Below, in pieces: positions 12,271-21,484 of a stretch of DNA of 64,000 nt (position 1 is its first letter; the number at the start of each line of letters is the position of its first letter). The notes beneath the pieces are model-generated. The model did not search any database. It saw nothing but the letters and a program-made list of their open reading frames with translations, and had not been told where the DNA came from. Source of the DNA: Curtobacterium aurantiacum (lineage in GTDB: Bacteria > Actinomycetota > Actinomycetes > Actinomycetales > Microbacteriaceae). The stretch spans positions 124,001 to 188,000 of the forward strand of contig NZ_JAHEWN010000003.1 of assembly GCF_018598555.1 (NCBI RefSeq). The letters are read 5' to 3'. A program made the translations under genes and the position numbers.

Positions 12271-15200
12271 TCAGATGTCGTCGACAGAGGACGACTCGAA
12301 CCGCGAGGAGATGTTGATGCCCAGCTCCTCCGCAGCGCGGAAGACCTCGTCATCGTTGTCGCGCAGGCTGACAGCCTGGCCGTCGGCCGAGAGGACCTCG
12401 ACGTTCAGGCAGAGCGACTGCATCTCCTTCATGAGGACCTTGAAGGACTCGGGGATACCGGGCTCCTGGATGTTCTCGCCCTTGACGATCGCCTCGTAGA
12501 CCTTCACGCGGCCGAGGATGTCGTCGGACTTGATCGTCAGGAGCTCCTGGAGGGCGTAGGCGGCGCCGTACGCTTCGAGCGCCCACACCTCCATCTCACC
12601 GAATCGCTGTCCACCGAACTGCGCCTTACCACCCAGCGGCTGCTGCGTGATCATCGAGTACGGCCCGGTCGAACGCGCGTGGATCTTGTCGTCGACCAGG
12701 TGGTGCAGCTTGAGGATGTACATGTAGCCGACCGAGACGGGCTCCGGGAACGGCTCGCCGGAGCGACCGTCGAAGAGCTGCGCCTTGCCGGACGAGCCGA
12801 TCAGGCGCTCGCCGTCGCGGTTCGGGAGGGTCGAGTCGAGGAGGCCCTCGATCTCGCGCTCGTACGCACCGTCGAACACCGGGGTGGCGACCTTGGTGCC
12901 GGGCTCGGCGCTGCGCGCTGCCTCCGGCAGGGCCGAGGCCCACTCCTGGATGCCCTCGACGTTCCAGCCCTGCTTGGCGAGCCACCCGAGGTGGATCTCG
13001 AGCACCTGGCCGAAGTTCATGCGGCCGGGGACGCCGAGCGGGTTGAGGACGATGTCGACGGGGGTGCCGTCGGCGAGGAACGGCATGTCCTCGACCGGGA
13101 GGATGGTCGAGATGACGCCCTTGTTGCCGTGACGACCGGCGAGCTTGTCACCCGCGGTGATCTTGCGCTTCTGGGCGATGTAGACGACCACACGCTGGTT
13201 GACGCCCGAGCCGAGCTCGTCGTCGCCGTCCTGCGAGTCGAACACCTTGACGCCGATGATCGTGCCCTCTTCACCGTGGGGCACCTTGAGCGAGGTGTCG
13301 CGGACTTCGCGCGACTTCTCGTTGAAGATGGCACGGAGCAGGCGCTCCTCGGCGCTCAGCTCGGTCTCGCCCTTCGGCGTGACCTTGCCGACGAGGATGT
13401 CGCCGGGGCGGACCTCGGCACCGATGCGGATGATGCCGCGCTCGTCGAGGTCGGCCAGCAGGTCCGGGCTGACGTTGGGGAGGTCACGGGTGATCTCCTC
13501 CTTGCCGAGCTTGGTGTCGCGGGCGTCGACCTCGTACTCCTCGATGTGGATCGAGGAGAGCGTGTCGTCCTTGATGAGGTTCTGCGACAGGATCATCGCG
13601 TCCTCGTAGTTGTAGCCCTCCCACGGCATGAACGCGACGAGGAGGTTCTTGCCGAGCGCGAGCTCGCCGTTCTCCGTCGCGGGACCGTCGGCGATGACCT
13701 CGCCCTGCTCCACGCGCTCGCCAGCGGAGACGATGACGCGGTGGTTGTAGCTCGTGCCCTGGTTGGAGCGGTCGAACTTGCGCAGGTAGTAGGTCTGCGT
13801 GCCGCCCTCGTCGAGCTGCAGGGTGACGGCGTCGGCCGAGACCTCGGAGACGACACCGGCCTTGTCGGCGGTGACGACGTCGCCGGCGTCGATGGCCGTG
13901 TAGCCCTCCATGCCGGTGCCGACGAGCGGCGACTCGGAACGGAGCAGCGGGACGGCCTGACGCTGCATGTTCGCACCCATGAGGGCGCGGTTCGCGTCGT
14001 CGTGCTCGAGGAACGGGATGAGCGACGTCGCGACCGACACCATCTGGCGCGGCGAGACGTCCATGTAGTCGACCTCGTCCTTGGCGACGAGTTCGACCTC
14101 GCCACCCTTCTTGCGGACGAGCACCTTGTCGTCGGCGAAGTGGAAGTCGTTCGTCAGCGGGGCGTTGGCCTGCGCGACGACGAACTCGTCCTCTTCCGAA
14201 GCGGTGAGGTAGTCGATGGTCTTCGTGACCTCGCCGTTGACGACGCGACGGTACGGGGTCTCGATGAAGCCGAAGGAGTTGATCCGACCGAACGACGCGA
14301 GCGAACCGATCAGGCCGATGTTCGGGCCTTCCGGGGTCTCGATCGGGCACATGCGGCCGTAGTGCGACGGGTGGACGTCACGGACCTCGACGCCGGCGCG
14401 CTCACGGGACAGACCACCCGGGCCGAGGGCCGAGAGACGACGCTTGTGCGTCAGGCCCGCGAGCGGGTTGTTCTGGTCCATGAACTGCGACAGCTGGGAC
14501 GTCCCGAAGAACTCCTTGATCGCGGCGACGACCGGACGCACGTTGATGAGCGTCTGGGGCGTGATCGCCTCGATGTCCTGCGTGGTCATGCGCTCGCGGA
14601 CGACGCGCTCCATGCGGGACAGACCCGTGCGGACCTGGTTCTGGATGAGCTCGCCGACGGCACGGATGCGACGGTTGCCGAAGTGGTCGATGTCGTCCAC
14701 GTCGAGGCGCAGCTGCACCGGCTCGCCGTCACGGACGCCGTCGATCGTGGTGCGCTCAGCGTGCAGCGACACGAGGTACTTGATCGTCGCGACGATGTCC
14801 TTGACGGTGAGCACCGAGTCGGACAGCGGGGCGTCCATGCCGAGCTTGCGGTTGACCTTGTAGCGGCCGACCTTCGCCAGGTCGTAGCGCTTCGGGTTGA
14901 AGTAGAAGTTGTCGAGGAGCGCACGTGCGGCCTCGGCAGCGACCTGCTCGCCCGGACGGAGCTTGCGGTAGATGTCCTTGAGCGCCTCTTCCTTCGTGAG
15001 GACGGCGTCCTTCTCGAGGGTCGACTCGATCGACGCGAAGCCCTGGAACTCGTCCATGATCTCTTCGCTCGTCAGGCCGAGGGCCTTGAGGAAGACGGTC
15101 ACGGACTGCTTGCGCTTGCGGTCGATGCGCACGCCCACCTGGTCGCGCTTGTCGATCTCGAACTCGAGCCAGGCACCACGCGACGGGATGATCCGCGCCG

Positions 15201-15759
15201 AGTAGATGTCCTTGTCGGAGGTCTTCTCCTGCTGGCGCTCGAAGTACACGCCGGGCGAACGGACGAGCTGCGACACGACGACGCGCTCGGTGCCGTTGAT
15301 GATGAACGTGCCGCGTTCGGTCATGAGCGGGAAGTCGCCCATGAAGACCGTCTGCGTCTTGATCTCACCCGTCATGTGGTTCATGAACTCGGCGTTGACG
15401 TACAGCGGAGCGGCGTAGGTCTTGCCGCGCTCCTTGCAGTCGTCGATCGAGTACTTCGGGTCCTCGAGCTCAGGCGCGGTGAACGAGAGCTGCATGGTCT
15501 CGCCGAGGTCCTCGATCGGGGAGATCTCCTCGAAGATCTCCTCGAGCCCCGAGTGCAGCGCGAGGTCGGTGCGACCCTGCTCCTGCCCTTCGGCGAGGCG
15601 GGCCTTCCAGACGTCGTTGCCGACGAGCCAGTCGAAGCTCTCCGTCTGGAGTGCGAGCAGATCCGGAACCGTGAGGGTGTCCGTGATCTTGGCGAACGAG
15701 AGTCGCGAGTGGTTGCGACCGTTCTTGGGGTTGGTGGATGCGTTGGGCGCAGCAGCCAA
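12271..15759 (-). CDS. rpoB: RNA polymerase beta subunit
   Basis: The beta subunit of RNA polymerase, 1162 residues with the chosen TTG start (then [15 protein letters not shown]). GGAGG lies 8 nt upstream of this TTG, and the product length fits the family; the frame extends about 35 codons further upstream but without conserved sequence. The rifampicin-binding cluster (about residues 416-446) has [26 protein letters not shown], with the Asp, His and Ser of the susceptible type, so no resistance allele is visible. The gene is first in the rpoB-rpoC operon with a leader of about 270 nt. Confidence 0.98.
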   Translation of the reverse strand: MAAAPNASTNPKNGRNHSRLSFAKITDTLTVPDLLALQTESFDWLVGNDVWKARLAEGQEQGRTDLALHSGLEEIFEEISPIEDLGETMQLSFTAPELEDPKYSIDDCKERGKTYAAPLYVNAEFMNHMTGEIKTQTVFMGDFPLMTERGTFIINGTERVVVSQLVRSPGVYFERQQEKTSDKDIYSARIIPSRGAWLEFEIDKRDQVGVRIDRKRKQSVTVFLKALGLTSEEIMDEFQGFASIESTLEKDAVLTKEEALKDIYRKLRPGEQVAAEAARALLDNFYFNPKRYDLAKVGRYKVNRKLGMDAPLSDSVLTVKDIVATIKYLVSLHAERTTIDGVRDGEPVQLRLDVDDIDHFGNRRIRAVGELIQNQVRTGLSRMERVVRERMTTQDIEAITPQTLINVRPVVAAIKEFFGTSQLSQFMDQNNPLAGLTHKRRLSALGPGGLSRERAGVEVRDVHPSHYGRMCPIETPEGPNIGLIGSLASFGRINSFGFIETPYRRVVNGEVTKTIDYLTASEEDEFVVAQANAPLTNDFHFADDKVLVRKKGGEVELVAKDEVDYMDVSPRQMVSVATSLIPFLEHDDANRALMGANMQRQAVPLLRSESPLVGTGMEGYTAIDAGDVVTADKAGVVSEVSADAVTLQLDEGGTQTYYLRKFDRSNQGTSYNHRVIVSAGERVEQGEVIADGPATENGELALGKNLLVAFMPWEGYNYEDAMILSQNLIKDDTLSSIHIEEYEVDARDTKLGKEEITRDLPNVSPDLLADLDERGIIRIGAEVRPGDILVGKVTPKGETELSAEERLLRAIFNEKSREVRDTSLKVPHGEEGTIIGVKVFDSQDGDDELGSGVNQRVVVYIAQKRKITAGDKLAGRHGNKGVISTILPVEDMPFLADGTPVDIVLNPLGVPGRMNFGQVLEIHLGWLAKQGWNVEGIQEWASALPEAARSAEPGTKVATPVFDGAYEREIEGLLDSTLPNRDGERLIGSSGKAQLFDGRSGEPFPEPVSVGYMYILKLHHLVDDKIHARSTGPYSMITQQPLGGKAQFGGQRFGEMEVWALEAYGAAYALQELLTIKSDDILGRVKVYEAIVKGENIQEPGIPESFKVLMKEMQSLCLNVEVLSADGQAVSLRDNDDEVFRAAEELGINISSRFESSSVDDI

Positions 15760-16174
15760 GGGTGTGACCTCCGGTAGGCCCCGTCGGGCCGACACTGACG
15801 AGCAGTGTGTAGGTGAGTGGATTGATCGCTCGGCGAACCCCGAGAATTCATGCCCTGTGACCACGCCGACACGTGCGCGACGCGGAACGTCGGTGTACGT
15901 GTGGGATGATCTCCGTGAGCGGTACCCGCCGCCATATACGGGTCCGGCTGCACCAGGGCGAGATGAGTTTCTGTCTCAGAACTCTGCGTCGACCGCAATA
16001 TGACGACACGGATGCCAGGGAGCGCGAACTGTCATCATAGTTCGCTCCGTGGCGGGCTGTCCAGTCCCGGCTTGACCGGATTCGGCAGTGGCGTGTATAA
16101 GCCGCCGCACCCCGCTTCCATTCCCGCGGGCACGCAGGACTCCGGACGCGGGCAGGACGCAGCCCGGCCCCCGC
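15760..16174 (-). promoter_or_regulatory. rpoB upstream region and leader
   Basis: 415 nt without a gene. On the minus strand TGGACA (16063-16058), an 18-nt spacer and TATGAT (16039-16034) form a good promoter candidate with a start near 16027, giving a leader of roughly 270 nt. A second AT-rich site (TATATGG, around 15930) might be a further promoter but lacks a matching -35. No small gene was recognised. Confidence 0.55.
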
Positions 16175-16774
16175 TCAGCTGAGGCGTTCGCGCTCGACGT
16201 GCCCCGCGCCTCCCGGCCCGCCCGGCAGTCCGGCCAGCGCCCGGAACGCGTCCTCCGGACGGCGCGTGCGGACGAACGTGACCCGCCCCCGGTCGTCGGT
16301 GAGCTCGATCCCGAGCCCGGGCGTGAGGATGAGCGCCCGCACACCCCGACGGATCCGCAGGCCGACCCCGCCGTAGGTGGCGGCGTCCGCCTCGACCAGT
16401 CGGACGTCCGCGATCCGCCGGCGCGGGATGCGCCGCGGCGGGAGCGGGCGGAAGTGCAGGGTCACGTGCCGCTCCGTGACGGTGAACCCGGCGCGGGCGA
16501 GCACGAGCAACAGTCCGACCGTGACGGCGAGCAGGCCCGGCACGAGGAGCGCGATCTCCGGTGCGTCGCCCGGCCAGCCGAGCACCGCGGCGGTCAGGCC
16601 TGCTCCGCCGACGAGCAGCGCGACCCCGACGACGCGCATCCAGGTGGGCGCCGTCTCGCGGTCGGCGTGGAACGGCCGGGAGGCCCGGATCACCCGGGTG
16701 GGTCGGGCGGCGGTCCGATGGGTGGTCGGTGCGGTGGAGTGTGCGGTGGGCACGCTCATGGTGTCGGCGGTCAT
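16175..16774 (-). CDS. Membrane protein of unknown function with PH-like C-terminus
   Basis: A 199-residue protein. After a Thr/Arg-rich N-terminus (about 1-45) there are two adjacent membrane helices (VVGVALLVGGAGLTAAVLGW and IALLVPGLLAVTVGLLLVLA), then about 95 residues of beta-rich sequence (FTVTERHVTLHFRPLPPRRI...IADVRLVEA). This layout resembles small bacterial PH-domain membrane proteins, but no family is certain. GGAG lies about 10 nt before the ATG. Single gene upstream of rpoB on the same strand; no functional link is implied. Confidence 0.7.
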   Translation of the reverse strand: MTADTMSVPTAHSTAPTTHRTAARPTRVIRASRPFHADRETAPTWMRVVGVALLVGGAGLTAAVLGWPGDAPEIALLVPGLLAVTVGLLLVLARAGFTVTERHVTLHFRPLPPRRIPRRRIADVRLVEADAATYGGVGLRIRRGVRALILTPGLGIELTDDRGRVTFVRTRRPEDAFRALAGLPGGPGGAGHVERERLS

Positions 16775-17109
16775 GACGGAGGTCTCCTGCGGCGGATCTG
16801 CAGTGGTGCACTCGACGTCGGGTGCGGTGCGTTCGACGGCCAGCGCGCACGGGTGGCCGGAGGGGCGGCGCGCAGCAGCACGCCGACGGCGCGCACGCTC
16901 GAGCGGTGGGGACGCTCACGGGCACGTCGTGGTCACGGTGCACGGGCGGACGCGTGGTGTGTGGGGCACCGCACGCATCGACGCTCACGCGTCGTGACGA
17001 CAGCCGTCGACGATACGGGCCGAGTCTTGGCGTCCGCTGGCTGTTCATGTGTACGCATTCACGAGCGCGCCGTCCCGCGCGGGGATCGCGGTGGTGTTCC
17101 ATTGACCGC
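16775..17109. other. Divergent intergenic region, nothing recognised
   Basis: 335 nt between two divergent genes. It must contain both promoters, but no convincing -35/-10 pair, palindrome or small gene could be picked out by eye. Confidence 0.4.
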
Positions 17110-17952
17110 ATGGCTGATGCGTTCGACGGGTTCCGGATCGGTGCGGGGTACTCGGTGGTGGAGCCGGACCGGCACCGACCGGGGTCCTTCACCCTGGTGG
17201 TGGACGGCACCCCGCAGTCGCACGTGGACCTCGAGGACCCGACGCACCTGGCGTTCGAGTACATCCGGCGGATCGGGCACGCGATCGACCTGCTGCCCGA
17301 CGGCCCGATCACGGCGCTGCACCTCGGCGCGGGCGCACTGACCCTGCCCCGCTACGTCGCGGTGACCCGCCCGGGTTCGCGGCAGCAGGTGATCGAGCTC
17401 GAGCGCGACCTGGTCGAGCACGTGCGCGAGGTCCTGCCGTTCCCCCGCGGAGCGTCGATCCGGGTGCGGTACGGCGACGCCCGGGAGGTCCTCGGCAAGC
17501 TGCCCGCCGGCCTGCGAGGCACCGTGGACCTGGCGGTGGTGGACGTGTTCGGCGGTTCGCAGATCCCCGCGCACGTGACGAGTGTCGAGTTCTACCGCGA
17601 GGTCGCCGCGTTCCTGTCACCGACGGGCATCGTCGCCGTGAACGTTGCCGACGGTGCGGGTCTGGCGTTCGCCCGTGGGCAGGCCTCGACCCTGCAGTCG
17701 GTGCTGCCGTCGGTCGCCGCGGTCGCGGACACCGGGATGCTCAAGGGCCGGCGGTTCGGGAACATCGTGCTGCTCGGGTCGCCGTCGGAGCTGCCGGTGG
17801 CGGACATGCCCAGGCGGTACTCGTCCGACCCGATGCCGGCCAAGGTCGTGCACGGTGCGGAGCTCCGGTCGTTCATCGCCGGGGCACCGATCGTCACCGA
17901 CCAGACGGCGGTCGCGTCGCCGGAGCCGAACCGGAGCGTGTTCGGGGGCTGA
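17110..17952 (+). CDS. Spermidine-synthase-like methyltransferase-fold protein
   Basis: A 280-residue protein of the polyamine-synthase/class I methyltransferase fold. ALHLGAGALTLPRYVAVTRPG (about residues 74-95) is the nucleotide-binding motif I, followed by VIELERDLVEHVRE and VRYGDAREVL, then DLAVVDVFGG, the region that holds the catalytic Asp in spermidine synthases. The N-terminal beta domain is short. Actinobacteria carry many such spermine-synthase-like proteins without demonstrated polyamine activity, so the substrate is unknown. Start MADAFDGF at 17110; the frame extends upstream without conserved sequence. Confidence 0.82.
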   Translation: MADAFDGFRIGAGYSVVEPDRHRPGSFTLVVDGTPQSHVDLEDPTHLAFEYIRRIGHAIDLLPDGPITALHLGAGALTLPRYVAVTRPGSRQQVIELERDLVEHVREVLPFPRGASIRVRYGDAREVLGKLPAGLRGTVDLAVVDVFGGSQIPAHVTSVEFYREVAAFLSPTGIVAVNVADGAGLAFARGQASTLQSVLPSVAAVADTGMLKGRRFGNIVLLGSPSELPVADMPRRYSSDPMPAKVVHGAELRSFIAGAPIVTDQTAVASPEPNRSVFGG

Positions 17953-18062
17953 TGCCCGCCCGCGTCGCACTCCCGGTGACGGACTTCGGGCACTCGGCGG
18001 GTCCGGCTGTCAGGATGGAGTGAACGACCGCGCAGGTGCGCGACCGAGCGATGGGAACCCTG

Positions 18063-18863
18063 ATGACGAACGACGACCGGAACGACCAGGACCGGACGGG
18101 CGACGGCCAGGAGCCGCGCTGGGGCGAGGCCCCGCAGCAGCGGCCCGACGCCGACGCCCCGCGGTACGGCGAGCGGGTGGACCCCGCGCCGACCTCGACC
18201 CCGCAGTACGGCGAGCAGTACGGGCAGGGCCAGCAGCAGTACGGCCAGGGCCAGGGCCAGCAGCAATACGGCCAGCAGAACGGCGAGCAGCAGGGCCAGT
18301 ACGGCCAGCAGCAGAACAGCCAGTACGGGCAGCCGTCGAGCACGCCGAGCTGGAACGACCAGCAGCGCCACGACCAGGGCCAGCGCCACGACCAGCAGCC
18401 GTACGCCGCAGCGTCCGCGCACTCCGGCGCCCCGGCATGGCAGGCCCACGACGAGCCGAAGCGCAAGAAGAAGACCCTCGGTGTCGTGGCGTTCGTCCTC
18501 GGGCTGGCCGCGCTCGTCATCGGCGTCATCGGCGGCTACGTGATGGGCTCGGCGCTCGCGAACAGCGACGCGATCAACAACCTCGTGCCGAGCGGCGGAG
18601 CGACCCCGGACCAGCAGGAGCTGCAGCGTCAGCTCATGGAAGACCCGGCCGTCGTCTCGCAGATCGGTGTCGGTGCGGTCATCGCCGGCGTCGCCGCGAT
18701 CCTCGGCCTCTGGGCACTCGTGCAGGGCATCATCGCCGCCGTGACCAAGCGCGGTCGGGGCTGGGGCATCTTCGCCATCGTCCTGGCCGTCGTCGCCACG
18801 ATCGCGACCATCGTGACGTACGCCGGTGTCGCCTTCGCCGCCGTGGCGAACGCCGGCTCCTGA
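18063..18863 (+). CDS. Gln/Tyr/Gly-rich repeat protein with three membrane helices
   Basis: A 266-residue envelope protein. Residues about 40-90 are a low-complexity run of QYGQ and QQYGQ repeats, followed by a His/Gln linker and a basic anchor (PKRKKK). Three hydrophobic helices follow (LGVVAFVLGLAALVIGVIGG, IGVGAVIAGVAAILGLWALV, WGIFAIVLAVVATIATIVTY), resembling DUF4190-type proteins. The repeat arm should be cytoplasmic or surface-exposed and disordered. MTNDDRND at 18063 has GGGA seven bases upstream; upstream in-frame ATGs at 18036 and 18051 are less likely. Function unknown. Confidence 0.75.
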   Translation: MTNDDRNDQDRTGDGQEPRWGEAPQQRPDADAPRYGERVDPAPTSTPQYGEQYGQGQQQYGQGQGQQQYGQQNGEQQGQYGQQQNSQYGQPSSTPSWNDQQRHDQGQRHDQQPYAAASAHSGAPAWQAHDEPKRKKKTLGVVAFVLGLAALVIGVIGGYVMGSALANSDAINNLVPSGGATPDQQELQRQLMEDPAVVSQIGVGAVIAGVAAILGLWALVQGIIAAVTKRGRGWGIFAIVLAVVATIATIVTYAGVAFAAVANAGS

Positions 18864-18873
18864 CCGAACCCCT

Positions 18874-18911
18874 CGAACGGCCCGTCGTGCTCCGGCACGG
18901 CGGGCCGTTCG
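18874..18911 (+). terminator. Terminator after the QYGQ-repeat gene
   Basis: An 11-bp stem CGAACGGCCCG / CGGGCCGTTCG encloses an inner CGTGC-TCCG-GCACG hairpin. It begins 11 nt after the stop codon. Confidence 0.75.
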
Positions 18912-19004
18912 TCGCTCCGGGGGGCACGCGCGGACGGCCGCACCCGTGCAACCTGAGCGCGTCGCACCGACGGCTCCCGGCAGACCGCGGCTACCCTCGA
19001 ACCG

Positions 19005-19835
19005 ATGTCCCTCCCGCCCGACGACCGCCAGCAGCCCGACCTGTCCGACCGTTCCCGTGAACCGCGCCACGCGGCTCCCGTGACGGCCGGCGTCAGCCCG
19101 GGCAGTACCTTCGCGCCCATCAGCCTGCGACCCGCGGTCGACGTCGACGCCGTGCACCAGCGGCTCCGTGACCTCGGCCAGAGCCGCAGCACCGACGCCC
19201 TCGCCGAACGGGCCGAGCTGCTCCGCCTGCTCGGTCGTCTGGACGAGTCGCTCGTCATCGCCGAAGAGGTGTTCCGCCTCGCGATGTTCACCGGGGAGCG
19301 CCAGGACAAGGTCGCCGCACGGATCCGTCGCGCGCACGTCCTGCACGACCTCGGTCGGCACGACCGGGCCGCCTCCGAGGCCGCCTTGGCCCGCGATACC
19401 GCGGCCACCGAGGAGTGGCCGGAGCTCGAGGGCGCAGCAGCCGAGATCGAGGGCTGGTCGCTGTTCGAGAACGACCGCTTCGACGAGGCCCGCGCAGCAC
19501 TGTCGCGGGCGTACCAGGCCTTCCGCCAGGCGGGCGCACCGTCCGAGCGGACCGACGCGTTGCGCACTGCGGTCGAGGCCGCGATGCGCGCTGCCATCAC
19601 GAACCCGGCGGAGCCCTCCGACAAGCCGCGGACGGCCCGCGAGGTCGCCGCCCGCCGCGCCGAGGACGACGAGCCGACGACCCGTGTCGCCGAGCCGGTG
19701 AAGCAAGTCCCGCCGATCCGCCGCCGTGTGCTGGGCGCGCCCGACGCCGCCCGGACCGAGGCCGACGACATCTGGGGCCGGATCGCGGCCCGGGCAGCGA
19801 AGAAGGGCCAGGCCGACCCCCGCGCCGAGCAGTGA
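19005..19835 (+). CDS. TPR-like helical repeat protein
   Basis: A 276-residue cytoplasmic protein whose middle (about residues 55-190) is made of helical pairs with TPR character (AERAELLRLLGRLDESLVIAE, ARIRRAHVLHDLGRHDRAASEA, FDEARAALSRAYQAFRQAG). Both ends are polar and probably disordered. No enzymatic motif is present. A TACCCT hexamer ends 7 nt before the ATG and there is no ribosome site, so the mRNA is probably leaderless. The next gene starts within its stop codon, so it is co-translated with the SprT-like protease. Confidence 0.75.
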   Translation: MSLPPDDRQQPDLSDRSREPRHAAPVTAGVSPGSTFAPISLRPAVDVDAVHQRLRDLGQSRSTDALAERAELLRLLGRLDESLVIAEEVFRLAMFTGERQDKVAARIRRAHVLHDLGRHDRAASEAALARDTAATEEWPELEGAAAEIEGWSLFENDRFDEARAALSRAYQAFRQAGAPSERTDALRTAVEAAMRAAITNPAEPSDKPRTAREVAARRAEDDEPTTRVAEPVKQVPPIRRRVLGAPDAARTEADDIWGRIAARAAKKGQADPRAEQ

Positions 19836-20323
19836 CCGCGCTCGAGGCCGTCCGGCTCCGCGCCGAGGCACTCATGGCCGAGCACCTCGGCGCCGGCACG
19901 TGGACCTTCGGGTTCGACCGCGCGAAGACCCGCGCCGGTCAGTGTGACTTCGCGCGCAGACGGATCACGGTGAGTCGGCACCTGGCCACACGGTTCTCCG
20001 ACGACGACGTCGAGCAGGTCCTGCTGCACGAGGTCGCGCACGCCCTCGCCGGTGCGCGGGCGGCACACGGACCGAAGTGGAAGCGCACCGCCGCGTCGAT
20101 CGGGTACACCGGCTCCCGGCTGCACGACGGCCCGATCGCCAGCGAGCTCGCACCCTGGATCGGCACCTGCCCCGCCGGACACGAGCACTTCCGGTACCGC
20201 ACGCCCACCCGTCCCCTGGCCTGTGCCCGTTGCTCCCGGCGGTTCGACGCCCGGAACGTCATCACCTGGCGGCGCCGGACAGCGGACGACGACGCGGCCA
20301 CGATGGCGTCGACTACCGCATGA
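19832..20323 (+). CDS. SprT-like zinc metalloprotease
   Basis: A 163-residue SprT-family protein. The zinc-protease motif LLHEVAHAL (HExxH, about residue 66) is intact, with a further His in AAHGPKWK as the likely third ligand. A C-terminal zinc ribbon is suggested by CPAGHEHFRYRTPTRPLACARC. The family includes SPRTN-like proteases for DNA-protein crosslinks, but the bacterial role is not settled. The GTG start lies in GTGA shared with the previous stop, which explains the absence of an independent ribosome site. Confidence 0.87.
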   Translation: MTALEAVRLRAEALMAEHLGAGTWTFGFDRAKTRAGQCDFARRRITVSRHLATRFSDDDVEQVLLHEVAHALAGARAAHGPKWKRTAASIGYTGSRLHDGPIASELAPWIGTCPAGHEHFRYRTPTRPLACARCSRRFDARNVITWRRRTADDDAATMASTTA

Positions 20324-20370
20324 CGGTCCCGACGCACGGAGGCGCGCCGGTAACCCGTTAGCCTGGGCGG

Positions 20371-21066
20371 ATGCACACGGGGCAGCACATCCGCACGGAC
20401 GCCGGTTCCACCTGGTTCTTCGACGCCGGTCGGATCGCGCTCGACTTCGCGCACACGGGCGGCTTCGCCGACGACCCGGCCGGCCGACGTCCACGGTCGC
20501 AGCTCGGGGAGCTCCTCGCGAGCCCGGCCGACCTGGACGAGTGGCTCAGCGAGCACACCGAACCGATCGACGTCGGCGCCAGCGCCCGTGAGCTGCAGGA
20601 CGCCCGTGCCCTCCGTGCAGCGATCGCCCGGCTCGCCGTGGCCGCCGCCCCCGCTCCGGCGAGCACCGCGGCGGAGCGCACCGCCGTGGCGGCGGGCCTG
20701 CGTGCCGGGGCCGGCCGCACGCGCCCCGCGCCCGACGACATCGACACCGTCAACCTGTTCGCCGCCCTGCCGGACGTGCCCCCGAGCCTCCCGGGTGGCC
20801 GACGCCGCGCCGGGGCCAACCGCGTCCGCTTGGCCCAGGCCCTGTCGAGCGTCGCGCGCGACGCCGTCGCGCTCCTCACCGAGGTCGGCTTCGACGACGT
20901 CGAGGCCGACGGCCGGCCGACGCGACTGAGCCGGTGCTCGGCCGAGGACTGCGGCCTGGTGTTCTACGACTCGTCGCGCGGTGGGACCCGGCGCTGGTGC
21001 TCGATGCAGCGGTGCGGCAACCGGGCGAAGGTCCGGGCGCACCGGGCCCGCCGCGCCGCGGAGTGA
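20371..21066 (+). CDS. CGNR zinc-finger (ABATE domain) putative transcription factor
   Basis: A 231-residue protein with an N-terminal ABATE-like domain (WFFDAGRIALDFAHTGG, about residues 14-30) and a C-terminal CGNR zinc finger (CSAEDCGLVFYD...RRWCSMQRCGNRAKVRAHR, about residues 188-226) with four Cys. Proteins of this kind are presumed stress-response regulators in actinobacteria. TAGCCT ends 6 nt before the ATG with no ribosome site, so the mRNA is probably leaderless. Target genes are unknown. Confidence 0.88.
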   Translation: MHTGQHIRTDAGSTWFFDAGRIALDFAHTGGFADDPAGRRPRSQLGELLASPADLDEWLSEHTEPIDVGASARELQDARALRAAIARLAVAAAPAPASTAAERTAVAAGLRAGAGRTRPAPDDIDTVNLFAALPDVPPSLPGGRRRAGANRVRLAQALSSVARDAVALLTEVGFDDVEADGRPTRLSRCSAEDCGLVFYDSSRGGTRRWCSMQRCGNRAKVRAHRARRAAE

Positions 21067-21484
21067 GCTCGGGCTGACCGCGGCGGGACGCCCAGACCTG
21101 CGCCCCGGCGCGTGATCCGGACGGTGTCGGGCCCGCGAGCGGTCACGACACCCCGCTCACCCCCGCCGAGCGGTCACCAACCGTCGCCCGACGGCGTCCC
21201 AGCCGACAGATCGCGACCACCCGACGCAAAGCAAGCGACGAGTCGCGACCACTCGACCGCACAGGAGGCGCGTGGCCGCGCCGCCACGGGCCTCCCGTCC
21301 GCCTTCCGCGAGCGGTCACGACACCCCGCTCACCCCCGCCGAGCGGTCACTGACCGTCTGCTGGCGGCGTCCCAGCCGACAGATCGCGACCACTCGACGC
21401 CCCCACGCGGGGGTCCAGGCCGCCTCACGCAGTAACGGCGAAGAAAAAGATTCGGCTTGCCGAATTCTCTGGCAGGATCGGTGC
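21067..21484. repeat. Intergenic repeat locus upstream of mntH
   Basis: 418 nt without a gene. It contains two direct copies (about 21135-21225 and 21306-21398) of a unit beginning GCGAGCGGTCACGACACCCC. Between them is a hairpin with arms GGAGGCGCGTGGC (21264-21276) and GCCACGGGCCTCC (21283-21295), one mismatch, 6-nt loop. The same unit-hairpin-unit layout recurs at 48146-48451. The last 60 nt are the mntH promoter region. Confidence 0.7.
21451..21464 (+). promoter_or_regulatory. Palindromic operator candidate of mntH
   Basis: TTCGGC-TT-GCCGAA is a perfect palindrome 21 nt before the mntH start, flanked by A/T-rich sequence. Position and form suit a metalloregulator of the DtxR/MntR type. 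If CAGGAT (21473-21478) is the -10, the palindrome covers the -35. Confidence 0.55.

Noticed and set aside
14430-14515. Rifampicin-resistance substitution in rpoB
   Set aside because: The cluster has the susceptible-type Asp, His and Ser residues.
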